Positions 8,741 through 16,602 of a stretch of DNA of 64,000 nt are shown in pieces (the first letter of the stretch is position 1; the number at the start of each line of letters is the position of its first letter). The stretch comes from Candidatus Methylomirabilota bacterium (GTDB lineage: Bacteria > Methylomirabilota > Methylomirabilia > Rokubacteriales > CSP1-6), in the NCBI GenBank assembly GCA_035709005.1, contig DASTFB010000087.1, positions 248,001-312,000 of the forward strand, read 5' to 3'. The notes below the pieces were generated by a model. The model worked only from the letters and a program-made list of their open reading frames with translations, had not been told where the DNA came from and ran no database searches. The position numbers and the translations under genes were made by a program.

Positions 8741-9828
8741 TGCGAGCCCTGGGGCTGGCGCTGCTCGCCGTGCTCGTGGCGGCTCCGGTCTATGGTCAGC
8801 CCTACCGCTGGGTCGACGAGCAGGGCGGCGTTCATTACGCCGACCGCCCCCCCCACCCGGCGCCGCCCGGTCTCGAGAACCTGAATCCCGCCGCGCGGCG
8901 GCGGCAACCAAATCCCCCCGCAGCAGCAGCGCCCGCGCCTCCCGAGCCTGCGCCGGCGCCCGTGGCGATGCCAACTCACCGCACGCCGACGCTGCCGACC
9001 GCCCGGACGCTCCCCCCTGTGGTCGAGGCGAAACCGGAGCCGGCGAGCCCAGCCCCGGGGCCCCCGGCGCGGGAGGTGGGGGGCCCGGACAATCGTGACG
9101 TCGTCCGCGAGATCATGGATCTCGCCGGGATCGATCGGTACGTGGACAGTCTCGCGCGAGGCGCTCAGGGCGACCTCGCTCGACTGGCCTGGTCGACCCG
9201 CGAACCGGACGCGGCCTGGGAAGCCCTGGTTCCCGTCGTACGCCGCGACGTGCTGGCCGCGGCCACGGCCGCCGCGCTGGCCCGCCGGCTCGCCGGGGAG
9301 AGCGAGCACCTGGCCGGGCTGCTCGCCTGGCTGCGCTCGTCCGAGCACTCGAGGATCCGACAGGCCGAGATCGAGGCCGCCAAGCCGGCCAGCCACTCTC
9401 CTTACCGCCGGTTCGTCACCAGCCTGGTGGAGAACAACGTCAAGCTGCCGCATCTCTCCCTCATCCAGCAGCTGGAGCGGGCCGGACCGGGGGCCGATCG
9501 CCACCTCGCTCTGGAGCGCTCGCTGCGGCACGCCATGCAACGGGCGGTCGCCCCTCTCGCACTGCGCGCGGTCAACGACGGCGAGGACGACACCGACGCT
9601 CAGGCTGCCGAGCGCGCCCGCTTCTGGCGCGTGACCCGGAGCCTGTTCGCGTATCGTGGTCTGGGCAGCTCGCAGATCGAGGCCGCCGTTCGCTTCGAGC
9701 GCTCGCCGGCCGGCGTCTGGTTCACCAGGATCGCTTGGGAAAGCCTGGAAGAGGCGATTGTCGAGGTGGAGCAGCGAGCCACCCGGGCGATCACCTCGGT
9801 CGCGACGCGGTCACTGCCCCGGCCCTAG
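8737..9828 (+). CDS. Exported protein with N-terminal DUF4124 domain
   Basis: 363 residues. A signal peptide ends at about VAAPVYGQ; immediately after comes the DUF4124 signature YRWVDEQGGVHYADRPP (residues about 22-38). A Pro/Ala-rich linker (about 55-110) leads to a helical C-terminal domain of about 240 residues that resembles DUF2059-type helical regions only in general character. It is probably periplasmic. ATG 8737 overlaps the preceding gene (ATGA). The 3' end overlaps, tail to tail, the end of the molybdenum hydroxylase gene on the other strand by 38 bases. It is the last gene of the five-gene run. Confidence 0.78.
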   Translation: MMRALGLALLAVLVAAPVYGQPYRWVDEQGGVHYADRPPHPAPPGLENLNPAARRRQPNPPAAAAPAPPEPAPAPVAMPTHRTPTLPTARTLPPVVEAKPEPASPAPGPPAREVGGPDNRDVVREIMDLAGIDRYVDSLARGAQGDLARLAWSTREPDAAWEALVPVVRRDVLAAATAAALARRLAGESEHLAGLLAWLRSSEHSRIRQAEIEAAKPASHSPYRRFVTSLVENNVKLPHLSLIQQLERAGPGADRHLALERSLRHAMQRAVAPLALRAVNDGEDDTDAQAAERARFWRVTRSLFAYRGLGSSQIEAAVRFERSPAGVWFTRIAWESLEEAIVEVEQRATRAITSVATRSLPRP

Positions 9829-12148
9829 CCAGCAGGCGGAAGAGCCGCTCGCCGGTGACGGGCAGCTCGCTGATGGCGATGCCCATCGGCGCCAGAGCGT
9901 CTGCCACGGCGTTGGCGACGGCTGCCGGGGCACCGATCGTCCCGCCCTCGCCCACGCCCTTGAACCCGCCCAGCGTCGTCGGCGACGGGATCTCCAGGTG
10001 CACCACCTCCACCGAGGGCAGCTCGGCGGCAGTCGGGATCGGGTAGTCCATGAGGCTGCCGGTGAGTAGCTGCCCGTTGTCGGCGTACACGACCTCCTCC
10101 AGCAACGCGGCGCCGATGCCCTGGACGACCCCGCCGACAGCCTGACCTTCCACGATCAACGGGTTGATGATGCGGCCGCAATCCTCGACTACGAGATAGC
10201 GGAGTACGCGGGCCGCGCAGGTCGCCGCGTCCACCTCCACCACCGCCAGGTGCGTGGCGTTGGAGGCCGTGCCGAAGTACGGGTCGTAGAAGCGTGTGGC
10301 CTCGAGACCGGGCTCCAGGCCCGGCGGCAAGCGTTTACCCCCGGCGTACGCCGCCGCCGCGACCTGGGCCAGGCCCACCGCCCGATCAGCCACGCCGCGT
10401 ACGGCGATGACGCCGTCCATGAGCTGCAGGTCGTGGGGCGCCACTTCGAGCTGGTGGGCCGCGATGGTCAGGGCTTTGTCGCGCAGGGCCCGCGCCGCGA
10501 GGATGGCGGCGCCGCCGCCGAGCACCGCGCTGCGGCTCGCGTAAGTGCCCGTGCCGTGCGGGCTCAGCGCCGTGTCGCCGAGCATGACGCGTACGTCCTC
10601 CACCCGGACGCCCAGCTCGGCGGACACCACCTGGGCCAGCGCGGTCTCGTGCCCCTGCCCGTGACAGGCCAGACCGAAGACGGCGGTGACGCCACCGCCG
10701 GGATCTATCCGCACCGTCACCCCTTCCGTCCCGGTGGCGATGTCGGCGCCGGGGGAGACCGGGATGGCCGAGCCCACGCCGGTCAGCTCCACGTACGAGG
10801 CGAGCCCGATGCCGAGGTGGCGCCCGGCGGCCCGCCCCCGCGCCTGCTCCAGGCGGAGGCTCTCGTAATCGGCCGCGGCGCAGGCGCGCTCGAGGGATTC
10901 CCGAAAGGCCCCGCTGTCCCAGACGATGCCCGAGGGCGAGCGATAGGGCAGCTCGTCGGCGCCGATCAGATTGCGCCGACGCATCTCCACGGGATCCATT
11001 CCGAGCCGGCGCGCAGCCCGGTCGAGCAGCGCCTCCATGACGAAGACGGAGACCGGGCGTCCCACGCCCCGGTAGGGCCCCATGGGCGCCTTGTTGGTGG
11101 CGACGCCCACGGCCTCGGCGTCGTAGTGGGGCACCCGGTAAGGCCCGGGGAGGAAGGACACGACCTGGATCACCTCGATGCTGGCCGTCCACGGGTAGAT
11201 GGAGTACGCGCCGACGTCGGCGACGACCCGCGCCCGGAGCCCGCGGATCGTGCCGTCGGCATCGACGCCGAGCTGCGCGTCGATGATCTCGTCCCAGGCC
11301 TGGGTGCTGGCGAGCAGGTCCTCGCGACGATCGCTCACCCATGTCACCGGACGCCCCAGCGCCATGGTCAGCGCGCACACGGCGACCTCCTCGGGGTACA
11401 CCACCGTCTTGACGCCGAAGCCACCGCCCACGTCGGGGGCCACCACCCGGATGCGCCGGGCCGGCAGGCCCAGCACCTCGGCCAGGGCATCGCGAACGAT
11501 CCCCGGAACCTGGGTGGACGTCCACAACGTGAGCAGGCCTTCGACCGGGCGGTACTGGGCCAGGCACGCCCGATTCTCCATGGCCACGCCGGCGTGCCGG
11601 TGGAAGCGAAAGCGATCGCCCACGACCACGGCGGCGGCCTTCAGGGCGGTGGTCGCGTCGCCCTGGGTGAACCTGCGCGAGAGCAGCGTATTGGCGGCGG
11701 CCGTCTCGTGGACGAGCGGGCTCGACGGCGCCAGCGCCGCCTCGGCGTCGGCCACCACGGGCAGCGGTGCGTACTCCACGTCGATCAGGTCCAGCGCGTC
11801 CTCGGCCACGTAGCGGTTCTCTCCGACCACCACCGCGACGGCCTCACCGACGTATCGGACCTTGCCCCGGGCCAGGGCCGGGAACTCGGTCGGCCGGTAG
11901 CTCTTCATCCGTGACGGCGCCACCAGGGGCCGGACGCGCCCGCCGAGCTCGGCGCTCGTGACGCATGCGGTCACGCCCGCGGCCCGGCCCGCCCGTGACG
12001 GATCTACCCGGGTGATCGTCGCGTGCGCATGAGCGCTGCGGAGAAACGCAGCGTGCAGGGTGCCGGGCAGCAGGAGATCGGCGACGTACTGCCCCTGGCC
12101 GGTGAGAAAGCGCGCATCCTCCAGGCGCCGCAGCGGAGCGCCGATCAT
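9791..12148 (-). CDS. Xanthine dehydrogenase family protein, molybdopterin-binding subunit
   Basis: 785 residues, full length for the CoxL/XdhB large subunit. It opens with GAPLRRLEDARFLTGQGQY, has the Moco-contact stretch GGGFGVKT in the middle, the active-site loop GPYRGVGRPVS and the catalytic Glu in GVGEGGTIGAPAA near the C-terminus. The loop is not the AYxCSFR of true CO dehydrogenase, so it is an aldehyde, purine or aromatic hydroxylase of unknown substrate. No FAD or 2Fe-2S subunit gene lies beside it; those of the second cluster (15.2-16.6 kb) could serve. ATG 12148 is chosen; GTG 12157 is an alternative. It follows the PaaK-like gene by about ten bases. Confidence 0.88.
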   Translation of the reverse strand: MIGAPLRRLEDARFLTGQGQYVADLLLPGTLHAAFLRSAHAHATITRVDPSRAGRAAGVTACVTSAELGGRVRPLVAPSRMKSYRPTEFPALARGKVRYVGEAVAVVVGENRYVAEDALDLIDVEYAPLPVVADAEAALAPSSPLVHETAAANTLLSRRFTQGDATTALKAAAVVVGDRFRFHRHAGVAMENRACLAQYRPVEGLLTLWTSTQVPGIVRDALAEVLGLPARRIRVVAPDVGGGFGVKTVVYPEEVAVCALTMALGRPVTWVSDRREDLLASTQAWDEIIDAQLGVDADGTIRGLRARVVADVGAYSIYPWTASIEVIQVVSFLPGPYRVPHYDAEAVGVATNKAPMGPYRGVGRPVSVFVMEALLDRAARRLGMDPVEMRRRNLIGADELPYRSPSGIVWDSGAFRESLERACAAADYESLRLEQARGRAAGRHLGIGLASYVELTGVGSAIPVSPGADIATGTEGVTVRIDPGGGVTAVFGLACHGQGHETALAQVVSAELGVRVEDVRVMLGDTALSPHGTGTYASRSAVLGGGAAILAARALRDKALTIAAHQLEVAPHDLQLMDGVIAVRGVADRAVGLAQVAAAAYAGGKRLPPGLEPGLEATRFYDPYFGTASNATHLAVVEVDAATCAARVLRYLVVEDCGRIINPLIVEGQAVGGVVQGIGAALLEEVVYADNGQLLTGSLMDYPIPTAAELPSVEVVHLEIPSPTTLGGFKGVGEGGTIGAPAAVANAVADALAPMGIAISELPVTGERLFRLLARAGAVTASRPR

Positions 12149-12158
12149 GCCCGGCACA

Positions 12159-13484
12159 CTAGAACGGCACTTCGCTCCGCTCGTCTCTCACGCGCTTGGC
12201 TTTGTGGTCGAACCGCGGCAGCGTCCCGGGCTCGGTCAGCTCCACGCTGACCCGGATGCCGAGCCCCACCCGCAGCTCCTCCCCCAGCGCGCGCTGGAGC
12301 CCCTCCCGCTCCCCCCGGCCCAGCGACGGCGCCGGGTCGACGCGAACCAGGATGTCGTCGAGTCCCTCGGTGCGGCGGAACACGATCTGGAATTCGTCCA
12401 CACCGCGCTGCCCGCGGACGATCTCCTCCACGCGGCGGGGATAGACGATGATTCCGCGCACCTTCTTCATGTCGTCCAGCCGGGCCAGCACGCCGCCCAC
12501 GAAGGCGACCAGCGTACGGCCGCACGGACAGGGGGCATCGGCCAGTTGAACGATATCGCGCGTGCGATAGCGCACCAGCGGCATGGCCTTGCGATAGAGG
12601 CTGGTAAAGACCAGCTCACCCCGCTCGCCGGGCTTCACCGGCTGGTCGCGCTCGTCCAGGACCTCCGGGTAGCAGTAATCCTCGTGGACGTGCGTGAGCC
12701 CGCTGCGGGCGTCGCACTCGAACCCCCAGGCCGCGATCTCGGTGAGCCCGGGCAGATCGAAGGCTTGGGCGCCGAAGGCCGTCTCGATCCGGGCCTTGGT
12801 CGCGGGGATCGACGCGCCGGGCTCGCCCGTGTGCCAGGTGATGCGCACCTTGGTCTGCGTCGCCAGATCGATGCCCTTCTTCTGGGCCTGCTCGGCCAGG
12901 AACAGCGCGTAGGACGGCGTGCAACCGAGCACCGTGATGGGATACGTCAGCAGCGCATCGATCCGCTGGTCGGTCGACAGGCCGCCGGCCGGAAAGACCA
13001 TGCACCCGAGGTCCTGAGCCGCGTAGAAGCCGGACCAGTATCCGATCCACGGTCCGTAGGAGAAGGCGGCCATGACCATGTCGGCCGGCCGAATACCGAA
13101 GGCCCACAGCGAGCGCGCATAGGAATGGTAGAACCGGTACCAGTCCTCCTTCGTGTCGACGAAGGCGAGGGGGCGGCCGGTCGTGGCCGAAGTCATGTGG
13201 ACACGCAGGCATTGCTCGAAGGGGACGGCCAGGACCGTCCCCCACAGGGGATGCTCGGCCTGGTCCTGCTTCAGCTCATCCTTGCTGGTGAAGGGCAGCC
13301 GCGGCAAATCGTCCAGCGATCTGATCTCCTCGGGCTTGACCCCCGACGCATCGAGCTTTCGTCGATAGAACGGGCTGTGCGCGTAGGCGTGGGCCACTTG
13401 CTCGCGCAGCCGCGCTTCCTGGAGTGACCGGAGCGACTCCCGGGTCGCTGTCTCGATGTCGGGCTCGAGGTATCGTCCGCTCAT
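12159..13484 (-). CDS. Phenylacetate-CoA ligase family (PaaK-like) AMP-forming enzyme
   Basis: 441 residues, the usual PaaK length. The N-terminal helix bundle motif HAYAHSPFYRRKLDASG is typical. The ATP-binding P-loop is SATTGRPLAF; YRTRDIVQL and a zinc-like CPCGRTL lie before the C-terminal lid (DDMKKVRGIIVYP). It activates an aryl or other carboxylic acid to its CoA thioester. Being co-directional with the molybdenum hydroxylase large subunit (two-base gap to its possible GTG start), it may activate the product of that hydroxylase; this is inference. Two GC-rich palindromes lie in its upstream region. Confidence 0.88.
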   Translation of the reverse strand: MSGRYLEPDIETATRESLRSLQEARLREQVAHAYAHSPFYRRKLDASGVKPEEIRSLDDLPRLPFTSKDELKQDQAEHPLWGTVLAVPFEQCLRVHMTSATTGRPLAFVDTKEDWYRFYHSYARSLWAFGIRPADMVMAAFSYGPWIGYWSGFYAAQDLGCMVFPAGGLSTDQRIDALLTYPITVLGCTPSYALFLAEQAQKKGIDLATQTKVRITWHTGEPGASIPATKARIETAFGAQAFDLPGLTEIAAWGFECDARSGLTHVHEDYCYPEVLDERDQPVKPGERGELVFTSLYRKAMPLVRYRTRDIVQLADAPCPCGRTLVAFVGGVLARLDDMKKVRGIIVYPRRVEEIVRGQRGVDEFQIVFRRTEGLDDILVRVDPAPSLGRGEREGLQRALGEELRVGLGIRVSVELTEPGTLPRFDHKAKRVRDERSEVPF

Positions 13485-13500
13485 CCGCCGGGTCCGCCCT

Positions 13501-13516
13501 GGGGGCGGCCGCCCCC
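13501..13516. repeat. Perfect 16-base palindrome upstream of the PaaK-like gene
   Basis: GGGGGCGGCCGCCCCC is self-complementary over its full length and ends 17 bases before the PaaK-like start at 13484. It could be a protein-binding site or a weak hairpin in the leader of that gene. Palindromes of pure G/C are more likely by chance in this composition, so the functional claim is weak. Confidence 0.4.
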
Positions 13517-13541
13517 GACTCTATCACGAGCCCGACGGCCG

Positions 13542-13574
13542 ACGCGCCCCCGGGCGCGGGTCCCGGGGGCGCGT
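13542..13574 (-). terminator. Strong 13-bp GC hairpin after the 47-residue ORF
   Basis: The arms ACGCGCCCCCGGG and CCCGGGGGCGCGT pair perfectly around a seven-base loop (CGCGGGT). On the minus strand it starts 12 bases past the stop of the small ORF at 13586. No T-run follows, so it would not be a classic Rho-independent terminator, but transcript ends in very GC-rich genomes often lack one. Confidence 0.45.
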
Positions 13575-13585
13575 GGACGCGTCAA

Positions 13586-13729
13586 TCAGCTACGGAAACG
13601 ATCGGGAAACTGCCGGGCGATCGCGTCGGCCAGCGGATCGGCGATGGCTTGCATGTGGCCGGCGGCGGTGCGCAGCGCGGCATAGGCTCCGCCGGGATCC
13701 TTGGCCGCCAGCACGACTCCGAGCTCCAT
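13586..13729 (-). CDS. Possible 47-residue protein of unknown function
   Basis: ATG 13729 is preceded by GAGGACAAGG, an acceptable ribosome binding site, and the frame runs 47 codons to TGA at 13586. The text (MELGVVLAAKDPGGAYAALR start, DAIARQFPDRFRS end) is amphipathic and helical rather than random. A 13-bp hairpin follows the stop. The 450-base gap between the PaaK-like gene and the ECF sigma gene holds only this ORF and the two palindromes. No family is recognised. Confidence 0.4.
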   Translation of the reverse strand: MELGVVLAAKDPGGAYAALRTAAGHMQAIADPLADAIARQFPDRFRS

Positions 13730-13881
13730 CCTTGTCCTCACGTCAGCCTCCCCGGCCTGCGATGGGCCAGGCCACCCTGTCCCCTGCGGCCGTGTTCATC
13801 CCTCTCTACGCGGGAAGCCCCGGCGTTGGATGTACGGGCGTCGTTGCCCCCGGAGACCGCTTCTGTTAGTGAAACGGGATT

Positions 13882-13909
13882 GGAACCGGGAGGGGTGGGA
13901 GGACTGGTT
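13882..13909 (+). promoter_or_regulatory. Possible ECF-type promoter (GGAACC...GGTT)
   Basis: GGAACC at 13882-13887 followed 18 bases later by GGTT at 13906-13909 resembles the GGAAC/CGTT pattern of ECF sigma promoters, though the spacing is one or two bases long. It lies 27 bases before the ECF sigma gene start, where an autoregulated promoter is expected. Weak call. Confidence 0.25.
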
Positions 13910-13935
13910 CTGGCCAGAGCGTCACTACCGACGTG

Positions 13936-14484
13936 ATGACACACGGGGCAGAGCTGATCCGCGGGATGGCGAACGGCGACCGGAACGCCTTCGCACGCTT
14001 TTACGACCGTTATGCGCCGATGGCGTACCGGGTGGTCCGCGGCATCCTGCGCGAGCCCGCCGACGCCGCAGAGGTGCTCCAGGACGTCTTCTGGGAGGCC
14101 CGGGTCGGGCCTGCCAGCTACGACCCCCAGCGAGGAAGCCCCGAAGCCTGGATCGTCATGCGGGCCCGCACCCGGGCAATCGATCAGGTCCGTTCCGTGC
14201 GTAAGAGAACTGAGGTCTTCGGCGCGCCGCTGGGCGCGGCGGCGGCCGTGACCCCGGCCGAGCCGGGGGGCGACGTTGCCACCCGGGCGGCGGAGCGGGT
14301 CACCATGAAGACCGCTCTCGACGACCTGCCCGAGGCGCAACGGGAGATCATCGAGCTCGCGTACTGGAACGGCCTGACCCACGCCGAGATCGCGGCGCGC
14401 CTCGGGCAGCCGCTGGGGACGGTCAAGACGCGGATGCGGCTCGGACTGGAACGCCTAAAGGAACTTCTCAGGTCAGGCCATTGA
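13936..14484 (+). CDS. ECF-type RNA polymerase sigma factor
   Basis: 182 residues. Region 2 is FARFYDRYAPMAYRVVRGIL through EVLQDVFWEAW-like helices (seen as DAAEVLQDVFWEAR), and region 4 is LPEAQREIIELAYWNGLTH followed by the helix-turn-helix EIAARLGQPLGTVKTRM. It directs RNA polymerase to a regulon under control of the next gene's anti-sigma. ATG 13936 is chosen over GTG 13933. The stop overlaps the start of the anti-sigma gene (TGATG), the standard arrangement. The target genes are unknown. Confidence 0.9.
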   Translation: MTHGAELIRGMANGDRNAFARFYDRYAPMAYRVVRGILREPADAAEVLQDVFWEARVGPASYDPQRGSPEAWIVMRARTRAIDQVRSVRKRTEVFGAPLGAAAAVTPAEPGGDVATRAAERVTMKTALDDLPEAQREIIELAYWNGLTHAEIAARLGQPLGTVKTRMRLGLERLKELLRSGH

Positions 14485-15257
14485 TGACCCACGAACCGTT
14501 CGACACACAAGCCGCAGCCTATGCATTGGGGGCCCTAGACGGAGAGGAGCGCTCGGCGTTCGAACGCCACCTGGCCGCCGGCTGCGACCGGTGTCAGGCC
14601 ATGCTCCGCGAGTCGGCGGAGGCACTCGCCGCGCTCGCGGCCCAGCTTCCGCCTGCCCCGCCACCACTGGAGGTGCGGGCCGCGCTACTCCAGCGCATCG
14701 ACGCCAACGCCGTGCGCCGCCAAGCCGCCGTTCTACCCCGGCGGAGGTGGCTCGCGTGGACGGCCACAGCCGTGGCCGCGATGCTGATCGGGGGGCTGGG
14801 GGTCGGTCTGCTGTTGGTGAATCGCTACGAGGCTCACCTGAGCAGCCTGGCCCGAGAGATCGATGCCGAGCGCACCCGGCTGGGAGCGGTCCTCCGCGAA
14901 CGCGCCGCAGCGGAGGCGATCCTCGACCTCCTGCGCGACCCGGCCACCCGCCTGGTGGCCCTGCGAGGAGCTGGCCCGACCTCCCAGGCGGTGGCTCGCG
15001 TGGTCTGGCATGAGGCGATGGGGGGCTGGGTGCTCGTGGCCAAGCTACCGCCGGCACGGCCAGGCACCACCTACGAGCTCTGGACGTTCAGCCGAGGCCG
15101 TCCCAGCCCGGCTGGCGTCTTCGACGTGGACGCCGGCGGCTCGGCGATGCACCGTTTCGCCGCCACCGACCGTCCTGTCGAGGGCTTTGTCGTCACCCTC
15201 GAGCCCGCGGGCGGCGTGCCGGCCCCTACGGGCCCGATCGTCCTGGCGGCCCGCTAG
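14484..15257 (+). CDS. Anti-sigma factor of the RskA (anti-sigma-K) type
   Basis: 257 residues. The cytosolic N-terminus has the zinc-finger-like anti-sigma domain: DTQAAAYALGALDGEERSAF then HLAAGCDRC. A single membrane helix at about residues 92-112 (AVAAMLIGGLGVGLLLV) is followed by a coiled stretch and the extracytoplasmic RskA domain (WVLVAKLPPARPGTTYELW, GFVVTLEPAGG). It holds the ECF sigma at the membrane until cleaved after an envelope signal. The start overlaps the sigma gene stop. The 3' end overlaps the 2Fe-2S subunit gene, tail to tail, by four bases. Confidence 0.88.
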   Translation: MTHEPFDTQAAAYALGALDGEERSAFERHLAAGCDRCQAMLRESAEALAALAAQLPPAPPPLEVRAALLQRIDANAVRRQAAVLPRRRWLAWTATAVAAMLIGGLGVGLLLVNRYEAHLSSLAREIDAERTRLGAVLRERAAAEAILDLLRDPATRLVALRGAGPTSQAVARVVWHEAMGGWVLVAKLPPARPGTTYELWTFSRGRPSPAGVFDVDAGGSAMHRFAATDRPVEGFVVTLEPAGGVPAPTGPIVLAAR

Positions 15258-15730
15258 CCTCGGCGCAGCACCGGCGCCGCCGCCTTCACCGCATTGACGA
15301 TGCCCTGATAGCCGGTGCAGCGGCAGAGCACGGCGGAGAGCCCTTCCCGGATCTGGCTCTCGGTCGGATCGGGATGCATCTTCAAGAAATCCAGCGCGGC
15401 GAGCAGCATCCCCGGCGTGCAGAAACCGCACTGCAGGGCGTGGTGCTCGCGGAAGGCCTCTTGTAAGGGGTGCAGGCGTCCGTCCCGGGCCAGGCCCTCC
15501 ACCGTGACGAGTTCGCTCCCGTCGGCTTGGACCGCCAGCATGATGCAGGAGCGAGCAGCCTCCCCGTTCACGAGGATCGTGCAGGCCCCACAGACGCCGT
15601 GCTCGCAGCCGACATGAGTCCCGGTGAGGCCGAGGTCCTCGCGCAGAAAGTCCACCAGCAGCTTCCGCGGCTCGCAGCGTCCCTCGCGGGGTGTGCCGTT
15701 GACGATCAGGCGGACGTTGATCGTATCCAC
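15254..15730 (-). CDS. (2Fe-2S)-binding subunit of molybdenum hydroxylase (CoxS-like)
   Basis: 158 residues, standard for CoxS/XdhC small subunits. The plant-type ferredoxin cluster is CEHGVCGACTILVNG with a later ARSC; the second helical cluster is CGFCTPGMLLAAL and CRCTGYQGIV. It passes electrons from the molybdenum site to FAD. GTG 15730 shares one base with the stop of the FAD-subunit gene, so the L-M-S genes are translated together. It is the last gene of the amidohydrolase-L-M-S operon. Confidence 0.92.
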   Translation of the reverse strand: MDTINVRLIVNGTPREGRCEPRKLLVDFLREDLGLTGTHVGCEHGVCGACTILVNGEAARSCIMLAVQADGSELVTVEGLARDGRLHPLQEAFREHHALQCGFCTPGMLLAALDFLKMHPDPTESQIREGLSAVLCRCTGYQGIVNAVKAAAPVLRRG

Positions 15731-16602
15731 TACTTGCCGTCCTCGATACGGGCGCGGGCCCGCTTCAGCGCTCGTGCGGTCAGCACCCCGGTGAGATGAC
15801 GGCGGTAATCGGCCGACGCGTGGATGTCGGAGTCCGGCTCGACCAGCTCTCGGGCCCGGGCCGCCGCCGCATCGATGGCCTCGTCACCGAGGCCGTCACG
15901 CTCGAGGATCTCCTCGGCCGGCCACAGGCGGACCGGCACCGGGCTGGCGCCAGCCGTGGCGAGGCGGGCCCGGACGACGCGGCGGCCGTCCACGGTGACT
16001 ACAGCCGCGATGCCGACGATGGCAAAATCACCGTGACGGCGCGCGAACTCTTCGAAGGCGTAGCCGGCCCCGGCCGGCGCGACCGGCAGCCGGACCTCGG
16101 TGAGGATCTCGTCGGGCGCCAGGGTCGTCGTCAGATAGGTCTGGAAGAGCTCCGAGGCTCGCACGGTTCGCTCGCCCCGGGGACTGCGGGCGACCACCTC
16201 GCCTTCGAGCGCCGCGAGCACCGCCGGGTACTCCGCCGCGGGGTCGGCGTGCGCGATGGAGCCGCCGATCGTTCCGCGGGTGCGAATGGGCAGGTGGCCC
16301 ACCCAGCGGGTCGCCTCCGTCAGGAGGGGCAGGTGCTGGCGGATCACGGACGAGAACTCGACCGCCCGCTGGCGGGTCATCGCCCCGAATCTCACCTGCC
16401 CGTCCACCTGGCGGATGTAGTCCAGGGCGGTGATGCGGTTCAGGTCGATCAGCGCGGCGGGCCGGACGAGCCGGAAGTTCAAGAGCGGCATGAGGCTTTG
16501 CCCGCCGGCCAGCACCTTTGCCTCGCCCCGGTAGCGATCCAGCAGGCTCACCGCCTCCTCCAGCGTCCTCGGCGCGTGGTACTCGAAGCGCGGCGGCTTC
16601 AT
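15730..16602 (-). CDS. FAD-binding subunit of molybdenum hydroxylase (CoxM-like)
   Basis: 290 residues. The FAD-binding PCMH fold is marked by AGGQSLMPLLNFR near residue 33 and TRGTIGGSIAHADPAAEYP near residue 110, followed by the CO-dehydrogenase flavoprotein C-terminal domain. It accepts electrons from the 2Fe-2S subunit. ATG 16602 overlaps the stop of the large-subunit gene by four bases (ATGA), and its stop touches the small-subunit start. Confidence 0.92.
   Translation of the reverse strand: MKPPRFEYHAPRTLEEAVSLLDRYRGEAKVLAGGQSLMPLLNFRLVRPAALIDLNRITALDYIRQVDGQVRFGAMTRQRAVEFSSVIRQHLPLLTEATRWVGHLPIRTRGTIGGSIAHADPAAEYPAVLAALEGEVVARSPRGERTVRASELFQTYLTTTLAPDEILTEVRLPVAPAGAGYAFEEFARRHGDFAIVGIAAVVTVDGRRVVRARLATAGASPVPVRLWPAEEILERDGLGDEAIDAAAARARELVEPDSDIHASADYRRHLTGVLTARALKRARARIEDGK

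Noticed and set aside
10250-11914. 554-codon plus-strand ORF inside the orphan molybdenum hydroxylase gene
   Set aside because: Antisense shadow caused by high third-position G+C; the minus-strand frame has clear family motifs and this one is His/Arg/Gly-rich with none.
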